The notes under the pieces were generated by a model that was not told the origin of the DNA, did not search any database, and saw nothing but the letters and a program-made list of their open reading frames with translations. From Pelomyxa schiedti (taxonomy: Eukaryota; Evosea; Pelobiontida; Pelomyxidae): a DNA stretch of 64,000 nt. Both the position numbers and the translations under genes were made by a program. This document shows positions 45,952 through 59,100 of the stretch, piece by piece; position 1 is the first letter of the stretch, and each line of letters opens with the position of its first letter. The stretch covers positions 51,596 to 115,595 of the forward strand of contig JAHLWZ010000193.1 in NCBI GenBank assembly GCA_020536535.1. The letters are read 5' to 3'.

Positions 45952-46828
45952 ATGAGTCGAGGTAGTGCCACATTGTTGAGGGTACCTGCTTACTTCTGTC
46001 CTCTCTGCAACAGGTTGATGGAGAACCCCACAACGGCGAGCGACGGGTTCACCTATGAGAGAGATGTGTTGGACAACCATCTCCGACATCACGGAAAGAG
46101 CCCAATGACGGGTGAAGATTTACACCCGTATATCATGATCCCCAACAGAGCTCTACGGTGCGCCATCCAGAGCTATCAAGAAAAGAGAACGGGGATTGTA
46201 GATCTAGGCGATACCCTTATTGCAGCTCGGCGTTTACTTCAGCTTGAACACGAAGAATACATGCGCTGTCTTGCAGCCAAAGAGTTTGATGCTGCGTTGG
46301 CACTCTTGCACAAGGTGCATGATGAATGTGAAGACAAACACCGACTCTGTATCATGCTTGGAGAATTCGTTGCGGCCCAAAATCGTCTACTTGCTCTACG
46401 GGAAGAAGGCCTGGAACATCTCTACTCTGGCAGAACTGACGAAGCTCTGGCAGTGTTCCACCAATTTTTGAGTGAGAAACCAGAAGATGCTTATGTTCTC
46501 GCCTATGTCGCTCAAGGGTATGAAATGAGAGGTCAATACGTAGAAGCGATTCAGTATTACGCCGCGGCGCTATACATGGGTATGCACAATCCAAATTCAC
46601 ATTTACTTAAATTACGATACTAACAAGGTTTTACAAAGCAGCACAGTTAGGCTCCGGCGGACATCTTACCGCAACAGAGGTACACTCTTTGCTCCAAACT
46701 TTTTATACTAACGTGAACAAGGGGAACCTCGAAGTTCCTCCCCCTACAACAGTTGGGAGGTGGAAGAATAAGTGTGATCTTTTGTTGGAGAGGTGCAAGT
46801 GTGATTCAGAGTTCACGCAAGCCCTGTA
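45952..46828 (+). CDS. U-box protein with TPR-like helical region
   Basis: Probable E3 ubiquitin ligase. ATG 45952. The U-box is at residues about 9-75: YFCPLCNRLMENPTTASDGFTYERDVLDNHL...SPMTGEDL...IPNRALRCAIQSYQE, with the usual DP/NP-x-x-x-DG-TYER core. Helical repeats follow (CLAAKEFDAALALLHKVHDEC, EGLEHLYSGRTDEALAVFHQF, AYVLAYVAQGYEMRGQYVEAIQYYAAAL), TPR-like in spacing. Two introns near the end (about 46581-46641 and 46679-46721) extend the protein past an apparent stop at 46621 to VGRWKNKCDLLLERCKCD and the stop at 46828. The order U-box then TPR is the reverse of CHIP/STUB1. Confidence 0.85.
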
Positions 46829-47016
46829 ATAATTACGAAACATGTTGAAGTGTTTTTCACGGGGAATTAAACTGTAGTTAGCCTGGCATCCTTGTGCAGG
46901 GTGCCGGGGTTACGAAATTCCCATCACAGCTATTTATAGGGAAGAGGGCAAAACGAAATGTTCCGCCGACGTGAAAACACATAAGTTTTTCTCTTGGCAA
47001 ACTACAACAAAAACAA

Positions 47017-50000
47017 ATGGGACTTTCCCTTACCGTAGTATCTCTGTGTGCAGTCCTCGTTCACGCTTCATCAGTACACTGGAAAGAGGACAAAGCCTTT
47101 GGATTATGGACTGATTCTTCGAAGTAATTAACATCAAATTGAACAACACTAACGCTCTCAGTTGGGAAGGAAACGCGGTGCCTGAACCGGGTGACGATGT
47201 GATAGTTTCATCTAACGCCGATATCGGTCTTCCTTACGAGCATATCAATGTGTGGTCTCTCACTACCACAAATGGACGTGTACGTGTTTCCAATGGGACT
47301 CTGTATCTGACTGAGGTCCTCCCTCCTTCATAATTATCCTTAGTGTTAATACAATAAAGAACTTGTCTATTCAAAGTACTTCTAGTCTAGTTGTTGTTGC
47401 GGCCACAGTCCACAGTGACTATACGGTAATCAATGGAACACTCAGCGTGTATAACGGTTCTCTGGAATCCAGTGTTACACTGTCACTCTCTGCTCATCTT
47501 GATTTGCATGGAGCTCTTCTGCAACCTTCCCTCCTGTCGTACGGGAACACATCTTGTGACGCCTCTTTCATCGGCAGTGCAACCAATTTCCATTTAATGT
47601 CTGGGAATGGGTGCCGTTTTATCTCGCTGACCAACTTTGGCTCTCTATATCTGGCTGGAAACTATTCAATGACTCTCTTGTATCAACATGGTGACTCTTT
47701 GGGTCCAGGCTATCTCATTGCTGAGACCGCTTCTGTGAGTACTGGAAGTTTTCATTCAGGATTTCTAGCAGCCCAAGTAGAAATTACAATGAAGTGCAGC
47801 ACCCACAATAGGTCGCTAATAGGGGGGATAGATGGTGGGCTGCTAGAAAATTTTGGATCTTTGGAAATAACTGAAAGGGGGTATCTGACATCTGTTACAA
47901 TCCATAACTTCAACACCCTGGCCATTGCGCAGGATGCGGTATTGACTGGCTCTACTTTGATAAACTCAAATATTACTGAAATTGGCCAAAGCTCCAGTAT
48001 TGCTTCTTCCATCATTGTCAATCAGGTGGGTTGTGTCCTCTCCGTGATATCGGCTTCTTCAGAAAGTTCTCAAATCCACAATTATGGGCTTCTGACAACT
48101 ACTGGAGAAACGTATCTTTCCTATTTAGCAAATAATGGCTCTGTGCAAATTTTGGATGGAGTGCTGACGTGGAATGGAGAAAATAATGCTGAGGTACACA
48201 TCGTAGGTGTTTTGAAGGGCTCAGTCTCTCTCAGAAATAACTCTATTGTCGATGGGCCAGGGCTCCTTTCCTTTACTAGTGTCAGCGTACAGGCTGCTGG
48301 TTTATGTTTTTCTCAACTTCAGATAATATCTTCCTCAATTGTTGTTTCCACAAATTGGAACTTATCTGGATCCGTCGAAATCGTGAGCTCAGATCTTTCA
48401 GGCGGGGGTCTTGTACTGATTCCCAGTGATCTTTCAATTGAAACTTCTGCCTTAAGTGTTGATATGGTATGTCAAGGAAGTTCTTACTTACAGGGGGAGA
48501 TCACCATTTCACGGACTATAGCTTGCTCCGAGCAGTGCACAATGACTTTAGATTCTGCTTATCTGAAAAGTGGTAGCTCTAATGGACAGATTATTTCTAA
48601 TGGGACAGTTCAACAATTGCTTCCCTGCGATTCATATTTTTATGTGCCGTTGTACGGCACTGGATCAGTTCACGTTCAACACGGAAACCTTTACATTGCT
48701 TCCGGTGGCATATGCCATCAAATCAATGTGGATATTGGCATCGATGCTGAGCTACATATCATCTCGGACTGCAGCCTCTTTGACTCCAGTATTAGTGGGC
48801 AAGGCCGTATTCTTGTTGCCTCAGCAAGGTTTTATTCCGTTAATGTTTCGTGTAATATGGTGAATACAGGCACACTTCTTCTATCCGTAGTGCATTGTTT
48901 TTATCCAGTCACTCTTAGTGGTATCTATCAAGGAATGGCCAATAACTCCATCCTTATTCTTCATTCCGGAGCCTCCATTGTAGCTTCAGTGCGATTCTCT
49001 GAAATCTCTGTAACAAACTTCGGAACTTTAACATATACCGCTGGGAATTTTATTCTACAACGGTCTCAAGTGAATAACTATGGGGTGCTATCCTCCTCAA
49101 GCACCATTGCACAGCTTGGGGAAACCAGTAAAATACTGAATATTGGGACCTGCAAGCTCTGGTCTTCCTATATACAGTGTACATTTGAAAATCCCGGACA
49201 AATACTTGCTGAAAGTGGCAGCTCTTATATTTCCGCATTAATATCCACTGGAATTGTTGATGTTAAGGCGAAGGCATCTCTTGAACTGGTCAGTGCAAAT
49301 CTTAGCAGTACCAATACTCTCCGTGGAGCTGGAAGTGTCATTCTCACTGGGTCTAAGACTTTATTCTCCGGAACCACACACATCAGCAGTGCAATTTTAA
49401 ATTCCTCTACAACCATTGCTAATATCACAATTTATTCTTCTGTTGAATGGGGAGGAGGAAAATTAAGTGGACTGGTGGTTACCTATGGTGACCTCCGTTT
49501 GGTTGGTGACAACCACGAATGCCTCAACTGTACAATACTGATTAAAACTGGGTCCCTTCACATCAACGGTTCCTTTACTCTCTCTGGGTACAGTCATATT
49601 TATAATATTGCTGGCATATTGGTTTTGAATTCATGCATTGTCAGCAACCCAGATAGGACTGCAAGCATAGAGAACAATAAAACTATTGATATCCCTGTTG
49701 GTGTCTCTGCAGTAGTTAATGCACTACTTATTAATAATGGGACAATCAACATGCAAGGGAATGCTACTTTTGGAGGAGGAGGCATAAATAAGAATGCGTG
49801 CCGGCTTTCCAGTAATTCTTACCTCTCTATTTTGGGTAGTACCTTCGTGTTTCAAAATACTTCTGCCCTGACCGGCGGCGGATTTTTCATTGTGGCTACC
49901 TCTTGCTTCTTAAGTGGTCTGGTATCTGTTCAAGTGCAAATACACTCATATCTTGCCGTTTCAGGGGTGTATTTTTTAGATAAAGTTCTTTTAATTACTG

Positions 50001-52930
50001 GTGCCATGGAAGCTTTGGATAGTAGGCCCTATTTCATTCCCTGGTTAGAGGTCAAGGGAAAAAGTTCCTGTTCTCTTTCCAACATCTCCATTGTGACAGA
50101 ATATTTCCTGCTACAGTCTGGAAGTCTGAAGTTATCCAACTCCCACCTGGAAATTGCAGTTGATGGCAATTTTATTTCTACAGCAACCACTATTTCCGGT
50201 GACGGAATTATAGCTAACTATGGGACGGCAGTTTTCAATTCAGCCACTACCTTTTTCATGGATGTTACATTTCAAAATAATGGCACAGCCTTGATTCAGA
50301 AAGGTGATCTCCTTTTAAGAGGAGGTGGTTTCAACGCAGGCAATTTAACCATAAGTGTTGGCTGCCACATTCGAATCCGGCAGTTTTCTTTACTCAATTC
50401 TAGTTTTATCCAAGGAAAAGGTGAGGTGGCCCTAGAAAATGGGATATACAATATAGCAGGCATTTCACACTGCCCTGTTGTACTTGCTGGTGGCACAGTC
50501 AGTTGTCACAATACTTTTATTACTGAGAAACTCCAGTTGCTCTATGGCTCATTAGAATCTGGCTACTTACAAAGTCCCTGTGTTCAAATAGGGCCCTCGA
50601 ATAGTGATCTTCTTCTCTCTGCGGTGACAGTAACTGCACTGACTGAACTGAAGATCAAAAACGCAAGCGTCTTTGTTGACATATCTACTATAAACAATTA
50701 TGGACTCCTTTATTGGGAGATGGATCATGGACTCTGGAGCTCGGGAGTTTTAGTTAACTGGGGCACAATGTTGTGGAACAGCTCTTGGCCATTTAAGGTG
50801 AACATTGAGTCATACGGCTTTATATATGGCTATTTCAAAATGGACACCCGATCCGTTGTTATTCATTCTGGTATCATTGAAATTCACGACTCGATCACCG
50901 CAGATTCTCTTCAAGTCAAAAACGGTTCTTTTACAGGGAATGGCACTTGTCAATTTGCCTCTTTGTATGTCGCTCCAGAAGGATATATTTCTCCAGGGTT
51001 TCCTGGTCATCCCTTTGGGTTTTTTTCTTTCGGAAATTTCTTGGTTTTTGAAGGAACTTATACAATTCAAATTGGCGGAACTAGCAAGGGTGACTATGAT
51101 AGAATTTCCGCCACAGCATTTTTTGCTGGCGGATTGAGTGCGGAATTTCTACCGAACTTTATACCGGTTATTGGGGACAAGTTTGAAGTCGCTTATGGCA
51201 GTCTCAGTTACATTGACTATAATATTCCTGTTAAGTATTCTGGAATCGACCCACAGGCAGTAGTTGCTCATGCCAATGATACTAGTATAATTCTGGAAAT
51301 TATAGGTTCCCAATTTTTCCCTTTATAATGTTGTCTTAGTCAGTTAGGATGTACAGAAGGTTTTTACAACATTACCTCTTGCCGACCTTGCGGAACTGGG
51401 CATTATTATAAGAACTACTCTTGCTTTGATTGTCCTCTAGGAACATTCTCTAATACTACAATTGCATTTGAGTGTAACCTATGCCCATCTGGAACTTTTT
51501 CTAATTCCTCGGGAGCTTCTTTCTGTACACCCTGTTCTGACAATTCATATACTCTTGAAATAGGAGAAACGTATTGCTCTCCATGTCCGGAGGGTTATGA
51601 AAAAACCGGCAAGTTATAGTATTTACATGTGCTGTTACTAATGTATCTTAGGAAACGAAATTAATTGCACTGCCTGTCTTCCTGGCCAGAAAAACTCAAT
51701 TCCAGGAGGATACTGCAATGTTTGTCCGGCTGGTACTATCAGTAATTCTACAGGTGCCTCGGAGTGCTGGCCATGCCAGAGTGGAAGTACACCCAACGAC
51801 TTGCACACTCAGTGTTTAGAGATTAACTACTCCCTTTCTAGTTCTGGAACATCACCCCCAAGTATTTATACTTCTTCCTTAGAGCAGACATCCACGAAAT
51901 CTTCCAGTCTGTCACACAGCATCAGTGACAGCTCGGAATCAATTCCTCTGTCTTCACTCTTTTCTTCAAGTAAAAAACTCTCCTCTTCCTCGGATCCCAG
52001 TGAATCGTATTCGGTAGATCCAAGTTCAGTCTCCTTTACCTCTAGTGACCCATCCACGTCCTTATCTTCATCTTTACCGTTGTTGTCTACGTCATTATCA
52101 TATTCATCTTCACCGTTTGTATCTTCTTCATCTCCTGAAAGTTCCAGCAGTATAATACTGGAGAGTTCCTCGCAACTGAGTCTTCAACAATCCCCAGAAA
52201 GTACAATGACAAGTACTTTGTCGCAAAGTTCCTCGATTCCCTCTCTTTCTGTTTCCTTTTCATCACAAGATTTGGAAAGTCAGTCTTCTAGTCAATCTCC
52301 GGCAAGTTCCCGAGTTCCCTCCAGTTCGTTGCTCAGCTCAGAGTTCCTTTCCTCTTTAGTATCATCTGAAGTCATTCTAAGCGGCAGTGAGCCCAACCTT
52401 ATTTCAACTGCTTCATCCAGTGGTAGTTCATCGTCCTCTGATGGTGAGTTTCCTTCTCTTTAGGCTAACATTTACACTCGAAAATAGACAACAATCTGGT
52501 TTGGATTTCTGTTGTACTTCTTGCTCTTCCAGGGTTATTATTAATTGCGATACTCTGCAAACGACGAAAGAGCAAAAAGCCAACAGTGCTCTTTGGGAAT
52601 CCCAATCAACCTTTGACATCTCCGGTCGCCGGTGAGGAGAATGAAATGCCTACATTACAACAGGCTTCCCTCGACCCTTCCACTGACGGTACCACCTTCC
52701 CATCAGCGATTTGTGGGGCTTTTACCAGTCCCCCAATCCCTCTCAGAGATTTATCAGGGGCATCCAAACCAGATTTACCAAGTGAACCAGATGACACCCT
52801 GCCTACAACTATGCCCCAGTATATCTATGATGCAATGCTATCTTCATTGAGGCATCTTTCGGAGCCGCAAAACAGAGAGATCAATACCACTCAGGTTACT
52901 TCCGACTATCTAACATCTCCTTTGAGTTAA
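47017..52930 (+). CDS. Giant type-I membrane receptor: beta-solenoid ectodomain, ephrin-receptor-like Cys repeats, Ser stalk
   Basis: ATG 47017 gives a signal peptide (GLSLTVVSLCAVLVHA). An intron joins to WEGNAVPEPGDDVIVSSNA, as at the start of many parallel-beta-helix cell-surface proteins. An exon of nearly 4 kb (to about 51305) encodes about 1,300 residues of short repeats built on phrases like NNG(T/L)..., NYG-L, GNGT and NxGS(L/V)xI, with very many Asn sequons: a probable right-handed beta-solenoid. Next come Cys repeats (GCTEGFYNITSCRPCGTGHYY; CNLCPSGTFSNSSGASFCTPC; CPAGTISNSTGASECWPC), the GCC2/GCC3 ephrin-receptor-like module, with a GC-AG intron at 51609-51651. A Ser-rich stalk, one transmembrane helix (LVWISVVLLALPGLLLIAIL), KRRK stop-transfer and a cytosolic tail of about 120 residues follow. 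No kinase domain is attached. Ligand unknown. Confidence 0.85.
51609..51651 (+). other. GC-AG intron in receptor gene
   Basis: Donor ACCG|GCAAGTTATAG, which is the classic GC-AAGT variant, with a CTAAT branch-like motif and acceptor ATCTTAG. Splicing joins EGYEKTG to NEINCTACLPGQ, keeping the Cys repeat intact. Confidence 0.8.
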
Positions 52931-52949
52931 TTTTAGGCAGATTCCCGAA

Positions 52950-53353
52950 ATGCAGAAAGTAGTTTCGAGCATGCCGGATGACACACAGTGCAAGCCACTC
53001 GGTGATCTACAAAAGAAATCACAGAGTGAGCTGGAGAACGAGTACCAAAAGAAATTGCAACGAGCCAAGGCGGAAAAACGATCAGCACAACTGGCTAGAC
53101 AAATGTATGAAGAAAAGGCTCGGGAGCTTCAGGAATACATGGATAAAATGGAGCAAGACAGACTTAACGACAGAATTACTACGACACGGGAAGACAAATC
53201 TGGAGTAAATGGCGGCTCCAGGGTATCTTTCTCCCAACCACCACATCTCTGGATCTAACACCCTCAAAGGTTGTTCACCACCTCGGCACTGGGCTTGTGC
53301 CCTTTGTCATCCCATTATCTCGGTCGGGACGCCCATCAGGATACCTGCTGTAG
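52950..53353 (+). CDS. Small coiled-coil protein
   Basis: ATG 52950, 19 bp after the receptor stop codon. QKKSQSELENEYQKKLQRAK and following heptads give about 70 residues of Lys/Glu-rich coiled coil; then an intron (about 53203-53269) leads to VVHHLGTGLVPFVIPLSR and a stop at 53353. Without splicing the frame ends at 53258. Family not recognised. The tight spacing to the receptor gene could mean shared UTRs or an error in one gene end. Confidence 0.5.
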
Positions 53354-53427
53354 TAATACCTGGTATCATGAACGAGCAATTTGAAAATATTTTCCATTTT
53401 TGGGTTTTGTGGAGAAAAAGAGCTTTA

Positions 53428-55875
53428 TTCGTTTTTGTCGTTTATCACAGTCACAAGGTTACTAGACAACATATCACAGTTCATCAAATTGGCGTAGCCC
53501 GGCACTGTGTTTGCAAAATACATAGCAAGAAGTGCAAATGCTTGGTCCGACGCTTGTGTGGAAAAACTGGCTGCAGTTGACTCCAATGCTGCTGTGGGCA
53601 CAGATTGAGTATCAGTGACAAACAGCCGAAGCGACACTACGCCAGTTTCGTTGACATCTTCATTGTCTGATGATTTGGGAGTCAGTCACTCTTGAACAAC
53701 AGATGAGCAAAATTGTTTACCAGAGGCGAAATATTTGGATTCCAGGTGATCCACGTTTGGGAGGCATTTCATCAGTGTTTGTATGTGAACGAAAATCATC
53801 AACCACTGCTGTTCTCTCATTTCAACCTTGATCCATCGTACAACTTGGTAGGCTGAGAATGTGGGAGAGAGTGTTACGTAGCATACATGTAACGTTGTCC
53901 TGGTTTTCCATGTGGGGTGTCCTGTGAAGTTGAGGGGGACTATCTGTCGATAGACCTTTGTTTGTTGGGTGAGGTTCTATCTCTTGGGTCTGCAAGCGTG
54001 CGTGAAGCTTTTTTATTTCATTGTCGAGGAGGCTGAAATTTCTTGCTACTTTGTCAGGTGAAGACACAACCTGGCCTATGGCAGGAATTGATGGTGGTGG
54101 AGATATGTGCTGTCTAGATGTCTGTTTACTGGTTTCAGTGCATGCACGCTTGGGTGCTGGTTTGCTAGCTACAGCAGGTTTTATTACTATTGTAAGGCTA
54201 TATCACATTGTACGTTTTTTCCGGGCCCTGAGAACAAAGGTCGGAGAGACAACAAAGAGCTTGGGTGCTAGACGGTACTCCATCACAAGGGTAGATTTGA
54301 GGTGATCCCTGTAAAAATCATTAGAACGTATAGTGGGGAAAAAATAAATGATACCTTGAACTTGAGCAGTTGCTCTTCAGGGTAAACTGATATTGCTCTG
54401 TTTTGCCATCCGAAGAAAGCATCTTTGGGAGAACCCCTGTTACAGCTACAACACTTTTGGAGGGGCAGCAGATGTTGCAAACGGTTGGTTCTAAATCTGT
54501 TTTAGTGCAGATTTTTTTTGGTTCTTTTAACCTTGGCTGTTTCCAATTCGCCGACATTGAGCACCTAGGCCAGAATTTCTGATTTCTTGTTCCGTTATGT
54601 TCATCATTTTCCGGTATTCTGTTGCTATGTCTAATTGCATCTGTAGGGAATAAGAAGCAAATAAAATACGACGATAAGTACCCAATAGGAGCCATATTTG
54701 TATATTTTCGTTGATGAAAGTGTAAGAGATGCTTTGCACTCGGACATAGGTATAACAGGATATTCATAGGCATCATATATTCCAAGGAGAGCTTCTTGTA
54801 GCCCACAGGGAGATTCAGTACCAGGGGGAATGGCAAAGTGGGGAGTTAATGGAGCATTGACGTGCACAAGTTTGTTTTTCATAGAATTTGCTCTTGATGC
54901 TCTATCGTCCCTCCGTGGACTTGAACCAGAACCAGAAGCAGTGGTGTTCTCTGTGCCTTGTCTGTCGGCAGCCTCCAACAGATGAGGTCTTGTTGACAAC
55001 AAAGTGTTTAGCATTCCATCACAAGAAACAGAGCCATGTAAAGCCGTTGTGCCGCACACCAATCCCCCCTCCGCCACGGCCAGGCACTCCCCAGACGACC
55101 GCGATCGGGGAATCCTGGCCACAAGGGCGCCCCCACCTCCGTCGTCGCTGCCCATAAGCTGCGACGACAGCGACGGCATCGACACGGAGCCCTTGACGCT
55201 CGTGTAGGCCGCCGCACTCGCACTCGCGCCTCCCCCCGTGCACACGCTTGCATTTGCACTAGCATTTGCGTCTGCTGGCACCAGGGGCGGGGTCAAGGAG
55301 CGCAGGTAGTCTTCCAGGCGGGGCAGCCCGCGCGGCGGGGGGGACGGCGACCGGTACGTAGGGGTGTCGCCGGGGGACCACGATGGTGGCGATGTAGAAG
55401 GGCACGCGGAGGCGGGGCAGGAGAGGGGCGTGGTGCGAGGGACGGCGTGGTGCGCCGAGTCGTGCGGGAGGGGCACCCCCACGGCAGCCGAATCGAGGTT
55501 AAGCATCGCCAGAAGAGAAGACGGCGACAAGGGGTCGCCAGAGGTGGGGACCGAGGGCGAGGTGGCGAGGCCGGGTGAAGGGGGCGGGGGGAAGGGGAAC
55601 CGAGGAGACGGGGGCCGGTGGCGCCGCGAGGAGGTGGGGGAGGTGACGCGGAGTGTGGTGGGCGATGACGACGGCGACGTCGAAGGAGAAGTAGGGAGGG
55701 AGGAGGGGGTGCTCCCAGTGGACGCCGACGCCGAGAGGGACGAGGACGAGGAGGACGACGTAAGGAAACCGGTGGGGGAGGGTGACCGCGAGCGCGAGGA
55801 GAATGGCTGCGGCGTCTGCGGTGATTGGAGGGAGTGCGAGAACGAACCGCCGTACCGAGGCAACCGTTCCGTCAT
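53428..55875 (-). CDS. Ser/Pro-rich protein with central folded region, function unknown
   Basis: ATG 55875. The first 370 residues are Ser/Pro/Thr-rich with poly-Ser and SPSP motifs. A conserved-looking part follows: PPGTESPCGLQEALLGIYDA, YRKMMNITEQEIRNSGL, LEPTVCNICCPSKSVVAVTG, EQYQFTLKSNC, STLVMEYRLAPKLFVVSPTF, VLRARKK. The pattern (CNICCPSK..., beta strands, then a basic end) looks like a beta-sandwich DNA-binding or interaction domain, but I cannot name it. A linker with QTSRQHISPP, a helix LLDNEIKKLHARLQTQE and a last exon (SFSTQASDQAFALLAMYFAN) run to 53428. The final joins (about 53720-53640 and 53810) are uncertain; an alternative stop lies at 53717. Confidence 0.5.
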
Positions 55876-56153
55876 CCGATGTATTGGTGTTTATTTGTTT
55901 TCTTTCCGATTTTGTCGGTTCCTTCTTTCTTGGAACTGTGCGGCAGAGTTCTTTTTTGTGGAACTCTTTGGGCTTTTTCCTGCCCATATCTGGTAACCTT
56001 CATTTCACCTTCCAGGTTCCGGGGTTCTGTCTTCACGTGAATTGTGTGGACGCTCTGAATTCAAACCGCGTTTCGTCGTGGTCACCGGGGGACCCCAATC
56101 TGGCAATGATCGAAATCTCTTGAGTTTTTTTAGAAAATACAATACAGAAGGGT

Positions 56154-59100
56154 CTATGGTAGGGTGATTGTTGGAACAGGAGGGGTGGGAGAGGGGATAG
56201 CAGGGGGCGTGAATGTTGGGGGTGCAATGTTGTCAGGGGGTGGCGGTGGAATCGGGAGTGTCGAGGTAATGGTAATGGAATCCTGTGTGGCGCTTGGTGT
56301 GGAATGAGTGGAGTCTGGTGGTGTGGTGTCGGTGGTATTTGGTACTGCAGTGGCAGGCTGTTGCGTTGGGGAACTGGAGTCTAAGGGGTTGGAGCAGGAA
56401 TTGACGAGGGGAGTGCTGGTCAGGGATGTGGAAATGGATGTCTCTATGTTACATTGTGTTGTCTGGATATCAGTTGGAATAGGGGATGTCAGTGCCGGTG
56501 GTGCCGCTTCTGGTTCCGTGACCGTTGCCGTTGCCGTTGCTGTTGCTGTTGCTGTTGCTGTTGCAGGGATGGGGCTGGGACGTGGTGATGAGTTGTGTTC
56601 AGAGGCAACTATATTGTTACTCTCGGAAATGGCAATGGTGTCATTCGATATTGGCGGTGTGATGCTTGTTTCCATGCATGATAGAGGGGATTTTTGAGGG
56701 GCAGTTGCTTTTGGAGGTGTGGTTAAGTTAGGCAAAGAGGAAGAGGTTGTTAGCTCCGAGTTCTGGGGGGTTGTGGAATTTGGGAGAGGCAGATTCGGCA
56801 GCGATACAGAATTTGTTAGACTGGATGGGTTCATCTTGGCCACTGCTTTAAGTATAGTGTCCTGATGAGTGGTATCCGTTATTCCAAGTACCTCCATATC
56901 AATAGGTTGGATGGAGCTAATGCTGGTCATGTCGAAGAACCTTTGAAACGGTAAGGAAGCAGGAAATTTTAGTATTGGTACCCATTTTCCAGAAAAGTGG
57001 ACTGATACTGTGGTAGTCCCAGACCATCCAACCAAGTTTTAACGACATTGGATGGACAGTTGGTTATTTGTGCTGTTGCGGAACAAGAAAGAGAAAAGAG
57101 GGAAAAAACAGAAATAAAACGTTAGGAGGCGAAGAGGGTGTCTCTAGTTTAGACACGGCGATTATTATTCAAGACAGGATGCGGAACATGCATGGGGGTG
57201 CCCTGATTTCTTTACGGTATGTAGCATGCTCAGGTGCCAACTTGAATATGAGTGCCTGAATATCATCCATAAAATCGTCAGAGAGGTCTTCTATATCACC
57301 CTCTGTCATCAAGTCTGCAAGTCGTACAAATCTCCAGTGATTTGGGAAGAGAGTAAATAATCTCTGCAAACTAATAAGTACGTCACTTATGAATGTTCAT
57401 TCTTTCACTTGTGCCACTTCGACGGGGGTTCTAGGGTCTTTCTCACTGTGTACCATTAGCACGGGGCACTTGACTTTAGGAGCACTCTTAGTGTTATCAA
57501 AAATATCTCCAGAGAAAGGTCTGAAGTGCTGCTTTTGAAGGCTTTTAATGACACCCTGGGGAATGTTAAAAATGAACACACATGAGAGGGGGGACACAAG
57601 TAGTATGACGGCAGCAGCGGAGGTTTTTCGAGGAGGACCTGGGTCACTACCTGTCCTAAATAAAAGAAGAGAGTGCCTTTTCTTCGGTTGTATCGGTTCG
57701 TCTTGCAGCGTACTAGCAAGGTGCAGTGCAGGCGCCGTTCCCAAACCACATCCCATTCTATTATACCAGAGATATTAGTGTGAGAAAGTGTAATATAACA
57801 TGCATTATGATTCTCTCAGAAGGTATATTGTGTTCGGTGAATAGATAGTCATAGGCAGAACGTGCATCTGCATACCACTGCTGCTCTATGGCATTGGTTG
57901 GTTCAACAAATGAACTATTTGTATATGCACAACAGAGGACATCAGCCTATGAAAATGTGAACATGTGCAGGAAATTTTTTGTTGTTTCGGTATACATGAG
58001 TCATCTGTGAGAGCAATTTCATCCAACTCATCTGTGATTTGAGGGTTTGACCAATATCGACGAAATAAAGTATAGTGAAGTATGCTGGTGTTTGTTCTTC
58101 AGCTTCTTTCTAAGAATGTATAATTTTGTCAAAAAAAAAAAAAAAAGGGTGAAATCTTGGATGTGAACCTCAAAATACTTATACAAACAAACATCAACGC
58201 CTTTCACAGTGTGATCAAAGGTCATATAAGGTAGAATCTTTTCATTTTCTGACTCTGATTTTGGGTCACTGCCAAATAGACTACACCCAGTCTGAACTTG
58301 TGGAGTGTTCTCTGTCAGAGGTTTTGTATTTTTTCCTGTGGGGTTGTCTTCTGCAGGACTTGGGCAAGGGCTTGGAGTCAGATTGCATGTGCTCTGCGGT
58401 GCCTGTACAGGTTTTTCTGTTGTCTGCTCTACAATAGGATCTGCAGAGATTTGCAAGGGCCTTGGAGGTGGGTGAAGAGGAGGAGGGTAGGACATAATAA
58501 ACGCTGAGGAAGGATTCTGTTTCAGGAAGGAAGCTTCACTCCGAGAGTGCTGGTGAGAACGCTTTGGTGTACTTTCCACCTTGAGTGGTGTGCTTTGAAC
58601 ACCAGCACTCGTTGGCAGTGTGGCGCCACTGCTACCTGACAGAGTAGGAGAAGGCGAAGGCGTTGGCGCCTCATGTGCCGGAACAGGAGGCATGATAGCC
58701 ATAGTACCCAAAACCTGGTCCACTTGCCCAATACTCAGAACGGTCGGGCTTCCGTTTCCACCAACAGTGGCAATAAACACCAGCGGTGGCGGCGGAGGAG
58801 GCAGCAAGTCAACAGCAAGAGTTGGAACCACGACCGGCCTGTTTCCCCCCACCATCTCGTGATCATCCGCACACCCCTTCCCCACGGCCTCCCCCGACGT
58901 AGATACCAGCATCTCTGCAGTATCCCTCGGCGGCTTCGGCTCTGTCACGTGTGCCAGCTCAGCCGGAACCGGGGCCAGGGTAGTAGGCGACCCCCGGTGC
59001 AGCAGGCGCTCCAGCTCCGCCACGGCAGGGAGGGCCCCGTACAGAGGGGGCGGGGGTGGCGGCGGCATGTCCATCGGCAGCGCCTCGGGTACGGGAAACG

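Noticed and set aside
46880-46912. Hairpin GGCATCC...GGGTGCC between genes
   Set aside because: A single short stem with a 7-base loop; not enough to call an RNA gene.
55364-55996. Gly/Glu/Arg-rich plus-strand frame of 210 residues
   Set aside because: Antisense of the Ser/Pro-rich first exon of the minus-strand gene.
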